64,000 nt of DNA from Candidatus Poribacteria bacterium (lineage in GTDB: Bacteria > Poribacteria > WGA-4E > JAJDTR01). The DNA lies in contig JAPPIK010000056.1 of the NCBI GenBank assembly GCA_028820655.1, positions 151,880-215,879 on the forward strand, given 5' to 3'. Within the stretch, counting starts at the first letter, position 1. Every line of letters starts with the position of its first letter. The notes beneath the pieces are model-generated. The model had not been told where the DNA came from. It did no database searches and saw nothing but the letters and a program-made list of their open reading frames with translations. The position numbers were made by a program, and so were the translations under genes. Shown in pieces: positions 9,291 through 17,897 of the stretch.

Positions 9291-9493
9291 ACTGAACACG
9301 GCAAACTTATGGACGCAACATTGCTTCCTGACCTGCTATCGAGGTGCCCCTCAAAAAGTGGGTCGAAGAATACGAGCGCTGAAAAGCGCTCTCCCGTGGC
9401 GGCTCATGGCTTCAAGCCGCGTCCGATAAGGCTTCAAGCGCAATTTCAGAGCGAATCGAATCTGTGCGCTCTAATCTCGAAACCGCCAAAACC

Positions 9494-9590
9494 GTCGAAA
9501 TCATGTTTTTTCTAGAAAACTTGATTTCTTTCTTTCGCGGCGGCTCGAAACCGAATTTTTTGTTGAGACTTGGTTTCTTTCCCACGCTGC
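9494..9590. repeat. Two short relatives of inverted-repeat element B
   Basis: Near 9498-9533 a GAAATC...GATTTC pair and near 9547-9580 a GAAACC...GGTTTC pair each enclose a T-rich centre. Both resemble the termini of the longer element at 10147-10242 with the interior deleted. Confidence 0.45.
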
Positions 9591-9663
9591 GTCTCGAAAC
9601 GCATAACCGACTGAATAGAAACCAGTGAGTGAATAGCGATTAATCAGGGGAACGAAAATGACT

Positions 9664-9700
9664 GATCAAGCGAGTGAATAGCGAGCGCGATAGAGATCCC
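9664..9700 (+). repeat. Intergenic repeat family A
   Basis: GATCAAGCGAGTGAATAGCG, then AGCGCGATAGAGATCCC. The ends GATC and GATCCC are shared with other copies, and the next copy begins 69 bp downstream. Confidence 0.65.
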
Positions 9701-9732
9701 ATAGAAATCCAGCAACTGCGCGAACAATGGGG

Positions 9733-9769
9733 GATCAAGCGAGTGGATAGCGCGCGCGGTAAAGGTCCC
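9733..9769 (+). repeat. Intergenic repeat family A
   Basis: GATCAAGCGAGTGGATAGCG, then CGCGCGGTAAAGGTCCC; same layout as the copy at 9664, followed by the same ATAGA sequence. Confidence 0.65.
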
Positions 9770-10146
9770 ATAGAGACACAATGAATCACAGTTCAGACAA
9801 GGCGAATTGCCGGCACCCGACACTAACCATATTTTTGGCAAACAAACCAATTAATTGCCAAGCGTGGCAATCACTGCTACCGGATGTGCGAAGATATACG
9901 GCACACCGACAAAATAAAATCGCAAGCAAGTTTCAATTAACGGCAGACAATGTGCGTGATTCATTGCGAGAACGAGAAATCGATAGGATTCCAGATAACG
10001 TTCACAGGTTTCGAGAAATTTTCGCTAGATTAAGTTTGTATCCCACCATCACCGGTGAAAAGCGGACTGACTAAACTGAAATAGTTGGTGAAAAAAGTGA
10101 AAAAACTATAGACAATCTAAGTTGACGCCTTGGTCCGACAGGGCGC

Positions 10147-10242
10147 AGAAACCGAGTTTTTTCCCACGTGGACGCATGAAATTGACGAAAATGACATCAA
10201 TTTACGCATAATTCAGCAATCTGAACCAAAAACTTGGTTTCT
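10147..10242. repeat. Inverted-repeat element B (MITE-like), copy 1
   Basis: Termini AGAAACCGAGTTTTT (10147-10161) and AAAAACTTGGTTTCT (10228-10242) form a 15-bp inverted repeat with one G-U type mismatch. The interior (AAATTGACGAAAATGACATC region) aligns with the copy at 49623-49720. Flanks AGGG(C)GC and ATAGGTAGCA are also shared, so the true element may be about 115 bp. No coding capacity. Confidence 0.65.
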
Positions 10243-10413
10243 TTCTTATAGGTAGCAACTTGCGTTAGACATCTTTCCTCATTGACCCGAGCTGCTGCCG
10301 ATTGAAAATCTATCGACCATACGCGAAGATTGAAGTACCTAAACTCTTACTCCACCGGATCGGTGTGTTTAAGGCTGTATCGAATTAACTCACATAGCCC
10401 CGGCGGCGATTAC

Positions 10414-10577
10414 GCAAGTGAATAGCGAGTGCGATAGAAATCCCTCAAACGAGTGGATAGCGAGTGATCAAGGGAATGGATGGGATCAACTGAGCGAATA
10501 GCGAAGGATCAAGGGAATGCATAATGACTGATCAAGCGAGTGGATAGCGAGCGCGGTAGAGTTCCCTCAGAGATCCC
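10414..10577 (+). repeat. Cluster of intergenic repeat family A
   Basis: At least three partial copies lie in tandem: AAGTGAATAGCGAGTGCGAT, then CGAGTGGATAGCGAGTGATC with ATCAAGGGAATG twice, and finally a full copy GATCAAGCGAGTGGATAGCG from about 10529 that ends in TTCCC. Confidence 0.6.
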
Positions 10578-11135
10578 ACTGGTTGCAACTTGAGTTAATC
10601 AAATCATGTAAATTCAGAAGCGCGAAGCAGGAAATTGAGAGGATATGCGGGTTAAGAAGCACAGAAGTAAATCCTCCCAATCTCTCGACTGTGAATTGCG
10701 CCTTTGGTCCCTCAACACCGTGAAAATAGTCTGATACGAATGACATTATTTTGGAAAGATGTCTAATGAAAGGATTCTATTTTGTGCTGGCTGCGGGACA
10801 ATACCTTCCACGGAATTTCCGTTCGATCACGATATTGAGAACGATGAATAGACGGTAACCTACTCCGTCTCAGGTGAAATCTTGGGGATTTCTCGAGAGG
10901 CATCTCGGAGAATGGCGAAGCAGATACAGTTTCGCCGTCACACGTGTTGCCGTTGGTAGTAGACTTACAAGCTAATTATTCGTCCGAAGTGGTGGCATCC
11001 TTGTCCATTCTTGGTATTCGGAAAATGCCCACCGACCCATAACCGCACGACTTGCTTTTCTGCCGCAGCAGCACTCTTTAAATTCCGATTCGGAAAACAA
11101 CGCAACTTGAACTTTTAAGGAGAATTCACACAGAA

Positions 11136-12527
11136 ATGACATTTTCGCGTTTGAACCTAATGCTCGTTTTCTTGATTTTGTTCGTCGACGCCACTCACGG
11201 TGAGAGCTACCGAATCGAACCCGGAGACACCCTGTCCATTGTTGTCTTGGACCACCCATCATACAGTCGCACCATAATTGTTAGACAGGATGGCTATAGC
11301 ATATATTTGGGCGGAGAATTGCATCTGCTAGGTAAAAGCCTTCAGACGGCGGCGGATTTGATTGGAGAGCAAATTAAGAAATACGGTCGGACTGAGAATC
11401 CCATCGTTATTGTTGATCCGCTCCAAGGAAAAGGCTATCTGGTGTGGGGTGCAGTAACCCTGCCAAATCGCTATTCACTGGCATTTCACGACAAAATTGG
11501 ATTGTACGAGGCATTGGCAAAGGCAGGCGGTCTTGGTGGAGGCGCCGATCGGGAAAACGTGAAGATTATTCGCGCCGATAAAAGCGTTGAGACTTACGAC
11601 CTATCGCCAAACCAAGACTACCGTGAAATCGACGTTTACGATGGAGACATAATTTTTGTATCCGCACTTGGCGGCGTGCTGGTGCATGGTCAGGTTCAAA
11701 AGGCGGGGCGATTCACGATTCGGGAACGAATTCGAATAGATCATGCCCTAGCGTTAGCTGATGGCCCCGATGTTAAAGCAGATCTAGCTTCGGTGACATT
11801 ATTTAGGGCGAATGGTGAGAGTGTTGACTTGAATATCGCCAATCCCTCTTGGAAAGATAATTTGGATCCTGATAAAGAAGACATCTACTATTTGAAAGAC
11901 GGCGATTTAGCCTTCGTGCCCCCGTTAGCCATCAGTGATATTCACGGGCAAGTTCAGGTGCCAGAAAAGAGAGTCCAATTTCACCGTCGTATTAGAATTG
12001 ATCGGGCGCTAGCGCAGGCTGGGGGACCGGATATTATCGCGGATCTCAGTTCGGTGGTCATCATGAGAAAGAATGGTGAACCAGTTGAACTTAAGTTGGA
12101 TGAGGAATTTTGGACAAATTTGGACGAACAGGATGATAAATATTTCCTGGAAGATGGCGATGTAATGTATATACCAAGTGCCTACAAGGTTGAGCCGGTT
12201 CACGTGCTTGGTTACGTGCGCAATCCGGGACCCTATCGTATCCGGGAAGCGATTACGCCTCGTGAAGCAGTCTCTAGAGCTGGAGGCTTTGAGGATCTCG
12301 CCAAGCGAGAAAATTTGAAAATATGGCGAAAAGACGGAACCATTGAAGAGATCGAATTGAATTGGGAGGATGATGCAGATTCGGCAGGCTCCAAGACCTT
12401 GTTATTCCCTGGTGATTCGCTGGAGGTTGGAAAGCGATTTCATGTCAACTGGTCGTTTGTCTTCAGTGTCCTCTCGCTTGCCACTACTTCAGTCACCTCA
12501 TATATTCTCATTAGGGACAGGCTTTGA
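11136..12527 (+). CDS. Polysaccharide export-type SLBB-domain protein
   Basis: The 463-residue protein has an N-terminal signal sequence (MTFSRLNLMLVFLILFVDATHG) and a Poly_export domain at about 25-105 (YRIEPGDTLSIVVLDHPSYSRTIIVRQDG). It then carries four SLBB-like units starting near residues 107, 188, 273 and 352, each opening like VLVHGQVQKAGRFTIRERI and running to a DGD step. A hydrophobic segment WSFVFSVLSLATTSVTSYIL closes the C-terminus. Wza/GumB-type proteins form outer-membrane or periplasmic exits for polysaccharide. Four SLBB units and a C-terminal anchor are more than in classic Wza. An AAGGAGAA ribosome-binding site precedes the ATG. No glycosyltransferase genes are adjacent, so the exported substance is unknown. 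Confidence 0.85.
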   Translation: MTFSRLNLMLVFLILFVDATHGESYRIEPGDTLSIVVLDHPSYSRTIIVRQDGYSIYLGGELHLLGKSLQTAADLIGEQIKKYGRTENPIVIVDPLQGKGYLVWGAVTLPNRYSLAFHDKIGLYEALAKAGGLGGGADRENVKIIRADKSVETYDLSPNQDYREIDVYDGDIIFVSALGGVLVHGQVQKAGRFTIRERIRIDHALALADGPDVKADLASVTLFRANGESVDLNIANPSWKDNLDPDKEDIYYLKDGDLAFVPPLAISDIHGQVQVPEKRVQFHRRIRIDRALAQAGGPDIIADLSSVVIMRKNGEPVELKLDEEFWTNLDEQDDKYFLEDGDVMYIPSAYKVEPVHVLGYVRNPGPYRIREAITPREAVSRAGGFEDLAKRENLKIWRKDGTIEEIELNWEDDADSAGSKTLLFPGDSLEVGKRFHVNWSFVFSVLSLATTSVTSYILIRDRL

Positions 12528-12736
12528 TTCCACCAAACGAGACGGTTGAGTGTTTTACTGCATGATTACCATTGAGAATTGTTGCAAGGGTTTTAGCTCG
12601 AAATGCTAAGTTGTGCAGACGCGTTGAGATCGGAATCTCAATCAGGGCGTTATTCGCCGGCAGATGCATTGATGGAACATGGACGGCAACGCTCCTTGGT
12701 TGCGAGAATATTTGCCCATCCGCTATTTCGATTGCA

Positions 12737-12765
12737 TTGACATCACTGCGCCAAAACGCTATAAT
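12737..12765 (+). promoter_or_regulatory. Perfect consensus sigma70 promoter
   Basis: TTGACA (12737-12742), 17-bp spacer, TATAAT (12760-12765). It drives the PorV-like gene at 12813, leaving a leader of about 40 nt. Confidence 0.8.
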
Positions 12766-12812
12766 GGCGCACTAGCACACTAGGCGAAAAGCGCGGAGGA
12801 GAATAATTCCTG

Positions 12813-13748
12813 TTGAAACAGAATCTGTGGTTGGGTTTGTTATTTGTATACAGTTTCCTAATCTATTCATCGATTTCGGACGGCGCCACAGAGATCAACG
12901 AAAACTCTGGAAAACGCGCCATGTCCTTTCTGAAGATCGGCGTTGGAGCGAAGGCGATTGGTATGGGCGAGTCACAGGTCGCCGAGGCAAATGACCTTTA
13001 CGCTTCCTATTGGAACCCCGCCGGTCTTGCCAAGATCAACCGACCCCAGTTCGGGTTAATGCATAACGAATGGTTTGTAGGCATCAATCACGAGTTTCTT
13101 GGATTCGCACAGCCCATTGGCGAGGCGGGAGTCATTGGCGCAAGTCTAATTTATTTGTCCTTTGGTGAAATTCAGGGCCGCGATGCAAATGGCAAAGAAA
13201 CGCACGTGTACCGACCCTATGACCTAGCGTTAGTCCTCTCTTATGCTCGCCGCATCGGTTCGAGCCTCGCATTTGGAGCGAACGCGAAATGGATACGCGA
13301 AGAGATTGACACGGAAAGCGCCGAAGCGCTTGCATTTGACCTAGGAGGGTTATACACACTGTCGAATTATCCTCTTTCGTTCGGATTCAACTTACAACAT
13401 CTTGGAACGCAAGCCAAATTCATCGAAAAATCCTTCAGCCTTCCTTTCAACATAAGGGCGGGAGCGGCGTACAAATTGCTGGAGGACAACCTCACAATCG
13501 TTGCCGATGTGAATCGTCCTTCAGACAACAATATAACCAGCGGCTTCGGCATTGCGGTTGCTGTCTCGGAGTTGCTCCACTTGCGCACGGGCTACAAATA
13601 CCGTGTTGGCGGTAATGATTTGGGAACCGCTTCGGGGATTACAGGAGGAGTTGGGTTTAGGATTGAAAGTTTTCAAATTGACTACGCCTTCGTTTCATTC
13701 GGTAAACTCGGCCCAACGCACAGATTTTCACTAATTTCGAACTTTTAG
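12813..13748 (+). CDS. PorV/PorQ-type outer-membrane beta-barrel protein (UPF0164)
   Basis: 311 residues with a signal peptide to about residue 25, then the typical family opening (KRAMSFLKIGVGAKAIGMGESQVA, then LYASYWNPAGLAKINRPQFGL). About 14 amphipathic strands follow, ending at an aromatic residue (SLISNF). PorV-family proteins in Bacteroidetes act as outer-membrane shuttles for type IX secretion cargo; PorQ relatives and UPF0164 proteins are less well understood. The start is a TTG at 12813 preceded by GGAGGAG. A perfect promoter sits just upstream. The sorting-domain protein 680 bp downstream is a plausible cargo type, which is inference. Confidence 0.8.
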   Translation: MKQNLWLGLLFVYSFLIYSSISDGATEINENSGKRAMSFLKIGVGAKAIGMGESQVAEANDLYASYWNPAGLAKINRPQFGLMHNEWFVGINHEFLGFAQPIGEAGVIGASLIYLSFGEIQGRDANGKETHVYRPYDLALVLSYARRIGSSLAFGANAKWIREEIDTESAEALAFDLGGLYTLSNYPLSFGFNLQHLGTQAKFIEKSFSLPFNIRAGAAYKLLEDNLTIVADVNRPSDNNITSGFGIAVAVSELLHLRTGYKYRVGGNDLGTASGITGGVGFRIESFQIDYAFVSFGKLGPTHRFSLISNF

Positions 13749-13877
13749 CTTGACGTAGTCACCACTGTTCACTTGTTGCGCCTTCTATACAACCGTTAGC
13801 ACATTGTCAGTCTGTTCTCAGTTTTGCATTCTAGGCATATCGACGGGTGCTTCCCACCCCAGGCTTTATCCCGAAAG

Positions 13878-14150
13878 ATGCTTCCAACCAAACTTCGATT
13901 GTTTACAAAACCCGACTGCCCGTTGTGTGACGATGCTAAAGCCGAATTGGAAAAAATAGCAATGAAATCCTCAATTGAGGTGGAAGAGATTAATATCACG
14001 ACAAATATGGGTTTGTTCACAAAATACAAGAACATCATTCCGGTATTGGAAATGGATGGTAAGCAACTGTTTGTCCATCAAATCAACACCTCAGCGCTCA
14101 AACGCAAGTTAGCATGGCGCAGGTTCAGACGACTAATCGGAGGTCTCTAA
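13878..14150 (+). CDS. Glutaredoxin-like thioredoxin-fold protein
   Basis: About 90 residues from the ATG at 13878 (MLPTKLRLFTKPDCPLCDDA). The first strand leads to a CPLC redox motif, and a cis-Pro position follows in NIIPVLEMDGKQLF, both diagnostic of the glutaredoxin/DUF836 fold. It would act in cytoplasmic thiol-disulphide exchange, or as a small adaptor. An upstream in-frame extension to 13824 has no ribosome-binding site and is unlikely to be translated. Confidence 0.75.
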   Translation: MLPTKLRLFTKPDCPLCDDAKAELEKIAMKSSIEVEEINITTNMGLFTKYKNIIPVLEMDGKQLFVHQINTSALKRKLAWRRFRRLIGGL

Positions 14151-14427
14151 ACTTTCGGCTGTGTGATTCGCCGCACTTTCAAGGGAAACCATCCCAACAA
14201 TCCTTCGTTGATATTGGGAAACGCACAATCAATGAACTGCTGGGGACACCTCATAGATTGCGGGTGTTGCCCGGCAGTCAAATGTTAAGATCATGACTAT
14301 TGAAATACCCCGCTGCCAATCGAGATGACGGAGGTTCGTCACTTGATACGGGGTTAGATTTCATCGGTCAGGAAATTCGCATAAAAGTACGAACCCAATT
14401 AAACGCTCAATGAGAAAGGAAGGCAAA

Positions 14428-15726
14428 ATGAAACACGGGATTCGGTGGTTTTACGTAGGGCTAGTTATACTTGGGCTGAGTATCCCGATGGTTGGCAACA
14501 CAGCTAGCTTCTTTATAGTTAGCGGACACGTGACCGACCAAGAAAATTCGCCGCTTAATGGTCTCGAAGTTACTGTTTCGAATGAAACAAAGAACCTAAT
14601 GCTCATGCAATTAACCGGTGACAGTGGGCCGGGCACCTATGCCGCCACCTTTATCGACTTTTTTGGTAAAAGCGTAGCCGACATCAATGATGAAATCAAA
14701 GTTAGCGTTAAAAGAATGGGCATTGTTACCGCCGAGGAAACAAAAAGAATAGCGCAAGCAGATCTTAACAAAGGGTTTATAAATATCGACCTAAAAATCA
14801 TACCGCGACTAAAATTGGATAGCATAAGTCCTGACAATGCCCTTGCGTCGGGTGGGTCAATAGTTAAAATTCTAGGCGAAAATTTCCAAGAGGGTGTAAC
14901 CGTCACATTTGGCAGGGTTGAAGCAAGCAATGTCGTTGTCGTGTCAGACACGGAACTCTCCGTCACCATTCCGGCGGGAACTAGGGGCGTCGTTGAGGTC
15001 ACTGTCACGAATCCCGATAACCATTCGGCATCAATTCAGTTTAGGTATATTGACTACCCGGCGTGGGATGTGGACAAGAACGGTTCGGTTAATATTTTCG
15101 ACTTGGTGACAGTCGCATCCCAATTCGGTCAGTCCGGGCAAGGACTTTCCGGGGATATTGACGGAAACGGTGCTGTGAATATTTTTGACCTTGTACTTGT
15201 CGCCAGTCATTTCGGAGAAGCTACCGTCGCGTCGGCTCCTCCACGTTTAGCGCGTTTCTCTAAGGATTCAGGAACGACACGACACGTGGACATGCGATTC
15301 TTGGACCGAGACAATAGTATGCGCAGGCGGACCGCATTGACTGTGCTAGAAAATTTGTCCGACACGGATCCACAGGCACTTCTTGCAGCAAAATTGTTGC
15401 GCCAGTGGCTTGCTGCCAACGGAGAGATTCCATCTGAGTCCCTGTTGTTGCCAAATTATCCAAATCCATTCAATCCGGAAACATGGATTCCTTATAATCT
15501 TGCCAAACCCGCGCACGTCTCAATTCGCGTTTTTGACATGCTTGGGCAGCCTGTGAAAGTGTTAGAGATCGGCCACCGCCACGCGGGTGGATATGTCGAG
15601 CACTCGCAAGCCGCATACTGGAATGGACGGAATGAGGCTGGAGAATTGGTTGCCAGCGGTGTATACTTCTACTCTATTGAGGCGGGAGAGTTTAATGCAA
15701 CGCGAAAGATGGTCATCGGAAAATAG
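14428..15726 (+). CDS. Surface protein with IPT/TIG, two dockerin-type repeats and T9SS-like sorting domain
   Basis: About 432 residues. A signal peptide (MKHGIRWFYVGLVILGLSIPMVG) leads to a carboxypeptidase-regulatory-like beta domain at about 30-130. An IPT/TIG domain follows at about 133-210 (LDSISPDNALASGGSIVKILG). Two calcium-binding dockerin-like repeats come next (DVDKNGSVNIFDLVTVASQFG and DIDGNGAVNIFDLVLVASHFG; I split each from its context). The C-terminus is a FlgD-like/type A sorting domain beginning LLPNYPNPFNPETWIPYNL and ending ATRKMVIGK. The start at 14428 is preferred because AAAGGAAGG sits just before it; an ATG at 14410 lies upstream of that site. It is expected to be exported and held at the cell surface. 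A clear terminator follows. Confidence 0.88.
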   Translation: MKHGIRWFYVGLVILGLSIPMVGNTASFFIVSGHVTDQENSPLNGLEVTVSNETKNLMLMQLTGDSGPGTYAATFIDFFGKSVADINDEIKVSVKRMGIVTAEETKRIAQADLNKGFINIDLKIIPRLKLDSISPDNALASGGSIVKILGENFQEGVTVTFGRVEASNVVVVSDTELSVTIPAGTRGVVEVTVTNPDNHSASIQFRYIDYPAWDVDKNGSVNIFDLVTVASQFGQSGQGLSGDIDGNGAVNIFDLVLVASHFGEATVASAPPRLARFSKDSGTTRHVDMRFLDRDNSMRRRTALTVLENLSDTDPQALLAAKLLRQWLAANGEIPSESLLLPNYPNPFNPETWIPYNLAKPAHVSIRVFDMLGQPVKVLEIGHRHAGGYVEHSQAAYWNGRNEAGELVASGVYFYSIEAGEFNATRKMVIGK

Positions 15727-15792
15727 TACCAGATGACCGATCGGCGGTTGGAGTGATGCTTACATAAAAATCGAGACATGACATTTCCATTT

Positions 15793-15820
15793 AAGCCCGT
15801 CTTTGTACGGGCTTTTTCTT
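15793..15820 (+). terminator. Rho-independent terminator
   Basis: AAGCCCGT (15793-15800), a 6-nt loop, ACGGGCTT (15807-15814), then a T-rich tail. It closes the sorting-domain protein gene. Confidence 0.85.
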
Positions 15821-15838
15821 TTCCCTTTCAAAAACGGT

Positions 15839-15868
15839 TTGCAGATGGAGTAACCTTTGTGGTACAAT
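15839..15868 (+). promoter_or_regulatory. Promoter of tRNA-Thr / rpmG
   Basis: TTGCAG (15839-15844), 18-bp spacer, TACAAT (15863-15868), 22 bp upstream of the tRNA. Confidence 0.5.
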
Positions 15869-15890
15869 TTCGCTTGGTTTTGCTTCAGAA

Positions 15891-15963
<73 letters not shown>

Positions 15964-16020
15964 ATACCAGCCGGTGTTACTCTTGATACTGACAAAAACC
16001 GAATTCTGTGAGAAACAACC

Positions 16021-16173
16021 ATGCCTAGAGATATAGCGACATTAGAATGTGACGAGTGCAAACGGCGCAATTATGTAACCACGCGTAACCGGAGAACTCA
16101 ACAATCCCGACACACGTTAAAGAAATACTGCCGGTCTTGTCGAAAGCATACACTCCACAAAGAGACTGCGTGA
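16021..16173 (+). CDS. rpmG: 50S ribosomal protein L33
   Basis: This 50-residue gene starts at the ATG at 16021 and stops with TGA at 16171-16173. The protein opens [18 protein letters not shown] and carries CDEC near residue 10 and CRSC near residue 37, the two zinc-binding C-x-x-C pairs of the zinc form of L33. The length and the position between tRNA-Thr and tRNA-Trp/secE are the normal bacterial arrangement. L33 sits near the E site of the large subunit. Confidence 0.93.
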   Translation: MPRDIATLECDECKRRNYVTTRNRRTQQSRHTLKKYCRSCRKHTLHKETA

Positions 16174-16306
16174 TTTTTCTTCAATATGTGGATTGTAGTG
16201 CATACCAAATTCAACCACGTGTTATCACCTCCTTTTTGTATATTACATCAGCAATAAGGCGCACAACGAAAACATTTTGCTTTACAATTCAGCTAGCCGA
16301 CCTTGA

Positions 16307-16380
16307 AGGCCAGTAGCTCGAACGGCTAGAGCGTCGGTCTCCAAAACCGAATGTTGGGGGTTCGAATCCCTCCTGGCCTG
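16307..16380 (+). tRNA. tRNA-Trp (CCA anticodon)
   Basis: Acceptor AGGCCAG/CTGGCCT, D-arm GCTC...GAGC, anticodon stem TCGGT/ACCGA with loop CTCCAAA (anticodon CCA), and T-loop TTCGAAT. It lies directly before secE, a common bacterial order. Confidence 0.93.
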
Positions 16381-16402
16381 TATTTTTAACTGAGACTACA
16401 CG

Positions 16403-16774
16403 ATGATAGCGCAAATCAAGAGATATTTACAAGAAACACAGCTTGAGTGGCAAAAAGTATCAAAACCGGATCGTAAAGAGGTACAAAGCAATACGCTCGT
16501 TGTGATCGTCGCGTGTGCGTGTTTGGGACTGTTTCTGTGGCTAGTTGATGGCTCTTCTTTGCTTCCGAATTGGACATCGTTGCATGGAGCGATTTTGATT
16601 GTCCCGCTGACTATTGCTATATTCCTTATTGCAAGAGCCATACTACAGCGCTGGCGGACTGCGCTCCTGATTTCTTTGATCCCACTGGCTGTTGTACTCA
16701 TGTTCGAGTATGTGTTGGATCAATCGCTTCGCGGTTTCGGAATGGCATTGCTTCGTAGTCTATTCATTCAATAG
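16403..16774 (+). CDS. secE: SecE preprotein translocase subunit with two extra membrane helices
   Basis: The N-terminal part is classic SecE: an amphipathic helix (IAQIKRYLQETQLEWQKVSK), the conserved W-x-K-V-S-K-P-x-R-K-E-V segment (residues 16-27) and a membrane helix at about 32-48. A single-helix SecE of 60-65 residues would end shortly after; this protein has 123 residues. Two more hydrophobic segments follow (about 62-80, ILIVPLTIAIFLIARAI, and 87-105, ALLISLIPLAVVLMFEYV). The tail LDQSLRGFGMALLRSLF again looks like a SecE C-terminus. SecE clamps SecY in the inner-membrane translocon. The place between tRNA-Trp and nusG confirms identity. E. coli SecE also has three helices, but its extra two precede the conserved part. 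Confidence 0.88.
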   Translation: MIAQIKRYLQETQLEWQKVSKPDRKEVQSNTLVVIVACACLGLFLWLVDGSSLLPNWTSLHGAILIVPLTIAIFLIARAILQRWRTALLISLIPLAVVLMFEYVLDQSLRGFGMALLRSLFIQ

Positions 16775-16805
16775 TTTTTGCATCAAGTTAAGAACCGCAT
16801 CTTTT

Positions 16806-17372
16806 ATGGACGGCTACTGGTACATTATTCATATTTATTCGGGACATGAAAAGAAGGTAAAAATGAACCTTGAGCAGCGAGTGTCGGCGCTTTCGCTGCA
16901 CGATGAGATTCTGCAGGTTATCGTCCCGATGAAGGAAGTTGCTTCCGTTAAAGATGGTAGGAAACGTGTGCAGGAACGTCCTTCGTATCCGGGGTACATT
17001 CTCATCCAATCGTGCCATGAGTTGGGGCCCGAGGTCGAAGATGATAATGGCCGGCGTAGTTGGTATATAATTCGAGAAACACCCGGAGTCATGGGTTTTG
17101 TGGGAGCTTCAGGATCTAATCCTACGCCACTCAATGAGGATGAAGTCAAGAATGTTCTAAATCTCACAAGCGACGAAGAGAAAGATGAACCGATGCCAAC
17201 CGTGGATTTTGGTGTTGGGGATCAAGTCAAGGTGATTGACGGACCATTTAACGGATTCGGCGGTGAAATCAAAGCGATTGATTTAGAACGTCAACGATTA
17301 CATCTAGTTATTTCAATCTTTGGTAGAGCGACCCCGGTTGAACTCGGATTTCTTGAAGTCGAACAGAATTAG
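16806..17372 (+). CDS. nusG: Transcription termination/antitermination protein NusG
   Basis: 188 residues from the ATG at 16806 (MDGYWYIIHIYSGHEKKVKMN). The NGN domain (W-Y-x-x-x-x-Y-S-G-x-E-x-K-V) binds the RNA polymerase clamp and contains the family's PSYPGYILIQ and PGVMGFVG segments. The C-terminal KOW domain begins near residue 138 (FGVGDQVKVIDGPFNGFGGEIKAID) and contacts Rho or ribosomal S10. The frame is open further upstream to 16692 inside secE, but that part does not resemble NusG. It lies 31 bp after secE and 63 bp before rplK. Confidence 0.96.
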   Translation: MDGYWYIIHIYSGHEKKVKMNLEQRVSALSLHDEILQVIVPMKEVASVKDGRKRVQERPSYPGYILIQSCHELGPEVEDDNGRRSWYIIRETPGVMGFVGASGSNPTPLNEDEVKNVLNLTSDEEKDEPMPTVDFGVGDQVKVIDGPFNGFGGEIKAIDLERQRLHLVISIFGRATPVELGFLEVEQN

Positions 17373-17435
17373 AGCGTAAATCCATTGCGAATAAGGTAGA
17401 GCGGGCGATTGTGCCTGCATTTTGAAGGAACCACA

Positions 17436-17858
17436 ATGGCAAAAAAAATTGCGGGAGTTGTGAAACTCCAATTGGTCTCGGGGCAAGCCACTCCAAACCC
17501 TCCGGTTGGCCCTAGTCTCGCCCCATACATGATAAATATACCGGAGTTTATCAAATCGTTCAACGCACAGACGCAGGATCAAGCTGGGACGGTTGTTACA
17601 ACGAATATTACCTGCTACGCTGATCGCTCCTTTTCCTTCGAGGTGAAATCGCCGCCGGCGGCTGTGCTGTTGAAGCAGGCAGCCCGAATTGCCAAAGGAT
17701 CCGGCGAGCCAAATCGAGAAAAGGTTGCCTCCGTTACGGAAGACCAAGTTCGAGAGATTGCTCAGAAAAAATTGGTGGATTTGAACACTAGTGATGTCGA
17801 GGCTGCAATGCGGATGATTGCCGGAACCGCCCGCAGCATGGGAATTACAATCCAATAA
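17436..17858 (+). CDS. rplK: 50S ribosomal protein L11
   Basis: 141 residues starting [20 protein letters not shown] at the ATG at 17436, preceded by AAGGAACC. The N-terminal P-x-P-P-V-G-P-x-L motif and the C-terminal rRNA-binding GTARSMGI are present. L11 forms the GTPase-associated centre with 23S rRNA and the L10/L12 stalk. Length is normal. Confidence 0.97.
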   Translation: MAKKIAGVVKLQLVSGQATPNPPVGPSLAPYMINIPEFIKSFNAQTQDQAGTVVTTNITCYADRSFSFEVKSPPAAVLLKQAARIAKGSGEPNREKVASVTEDQVREIAQKKLVDLNTSDVEAAMRMIAGTARSMGITIQ

Positions 17859-17897
17859 ATCCTCGTAGAACTTAACTGCGAGCAGGTGGAGATTACA

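Larger units (their letters stand above)
8554..11135. other. 2.6-kb gene-free stretch with several repeat families
   Basis: I find no convincing gene here; the short frames have no family signal, no good ribosome-binding sites and poor composition. It contains copies of the GATCAAGCGAGTGGATAGCG repeat, one ~96-bp inverted-repeat element with two shorter relatives, and alternating TGTTAGCAT/ATGCTAACA sites. The segment 8747-9013 contains protein-like fragments in two frames (for example ALAPMFLDGPGTYSLAV) and may be a gene remnant. The region separates the broken barrel gene from the envelope gene block. Confidence 0.6.

Noticed and set aside
9781-10074. 97-codon plus-strand frame in the gene-free region
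   Set aside because: No family signal, no ribosome-binding site, and it starts right after a repeat copy.
9214-10577. CRISPR-like appearance of repeated 37-bp units
   Set aside because: Copies are diverged and irregularly spaced, the between-copy sequence is not of constant length, and no cas gene is nearby.
12572-12775. 67-codon frame upstream of the PorV-like gene
   Set aside because: It runs through the consensus promoter at 12737-12765 and has no ribosome-binding site.
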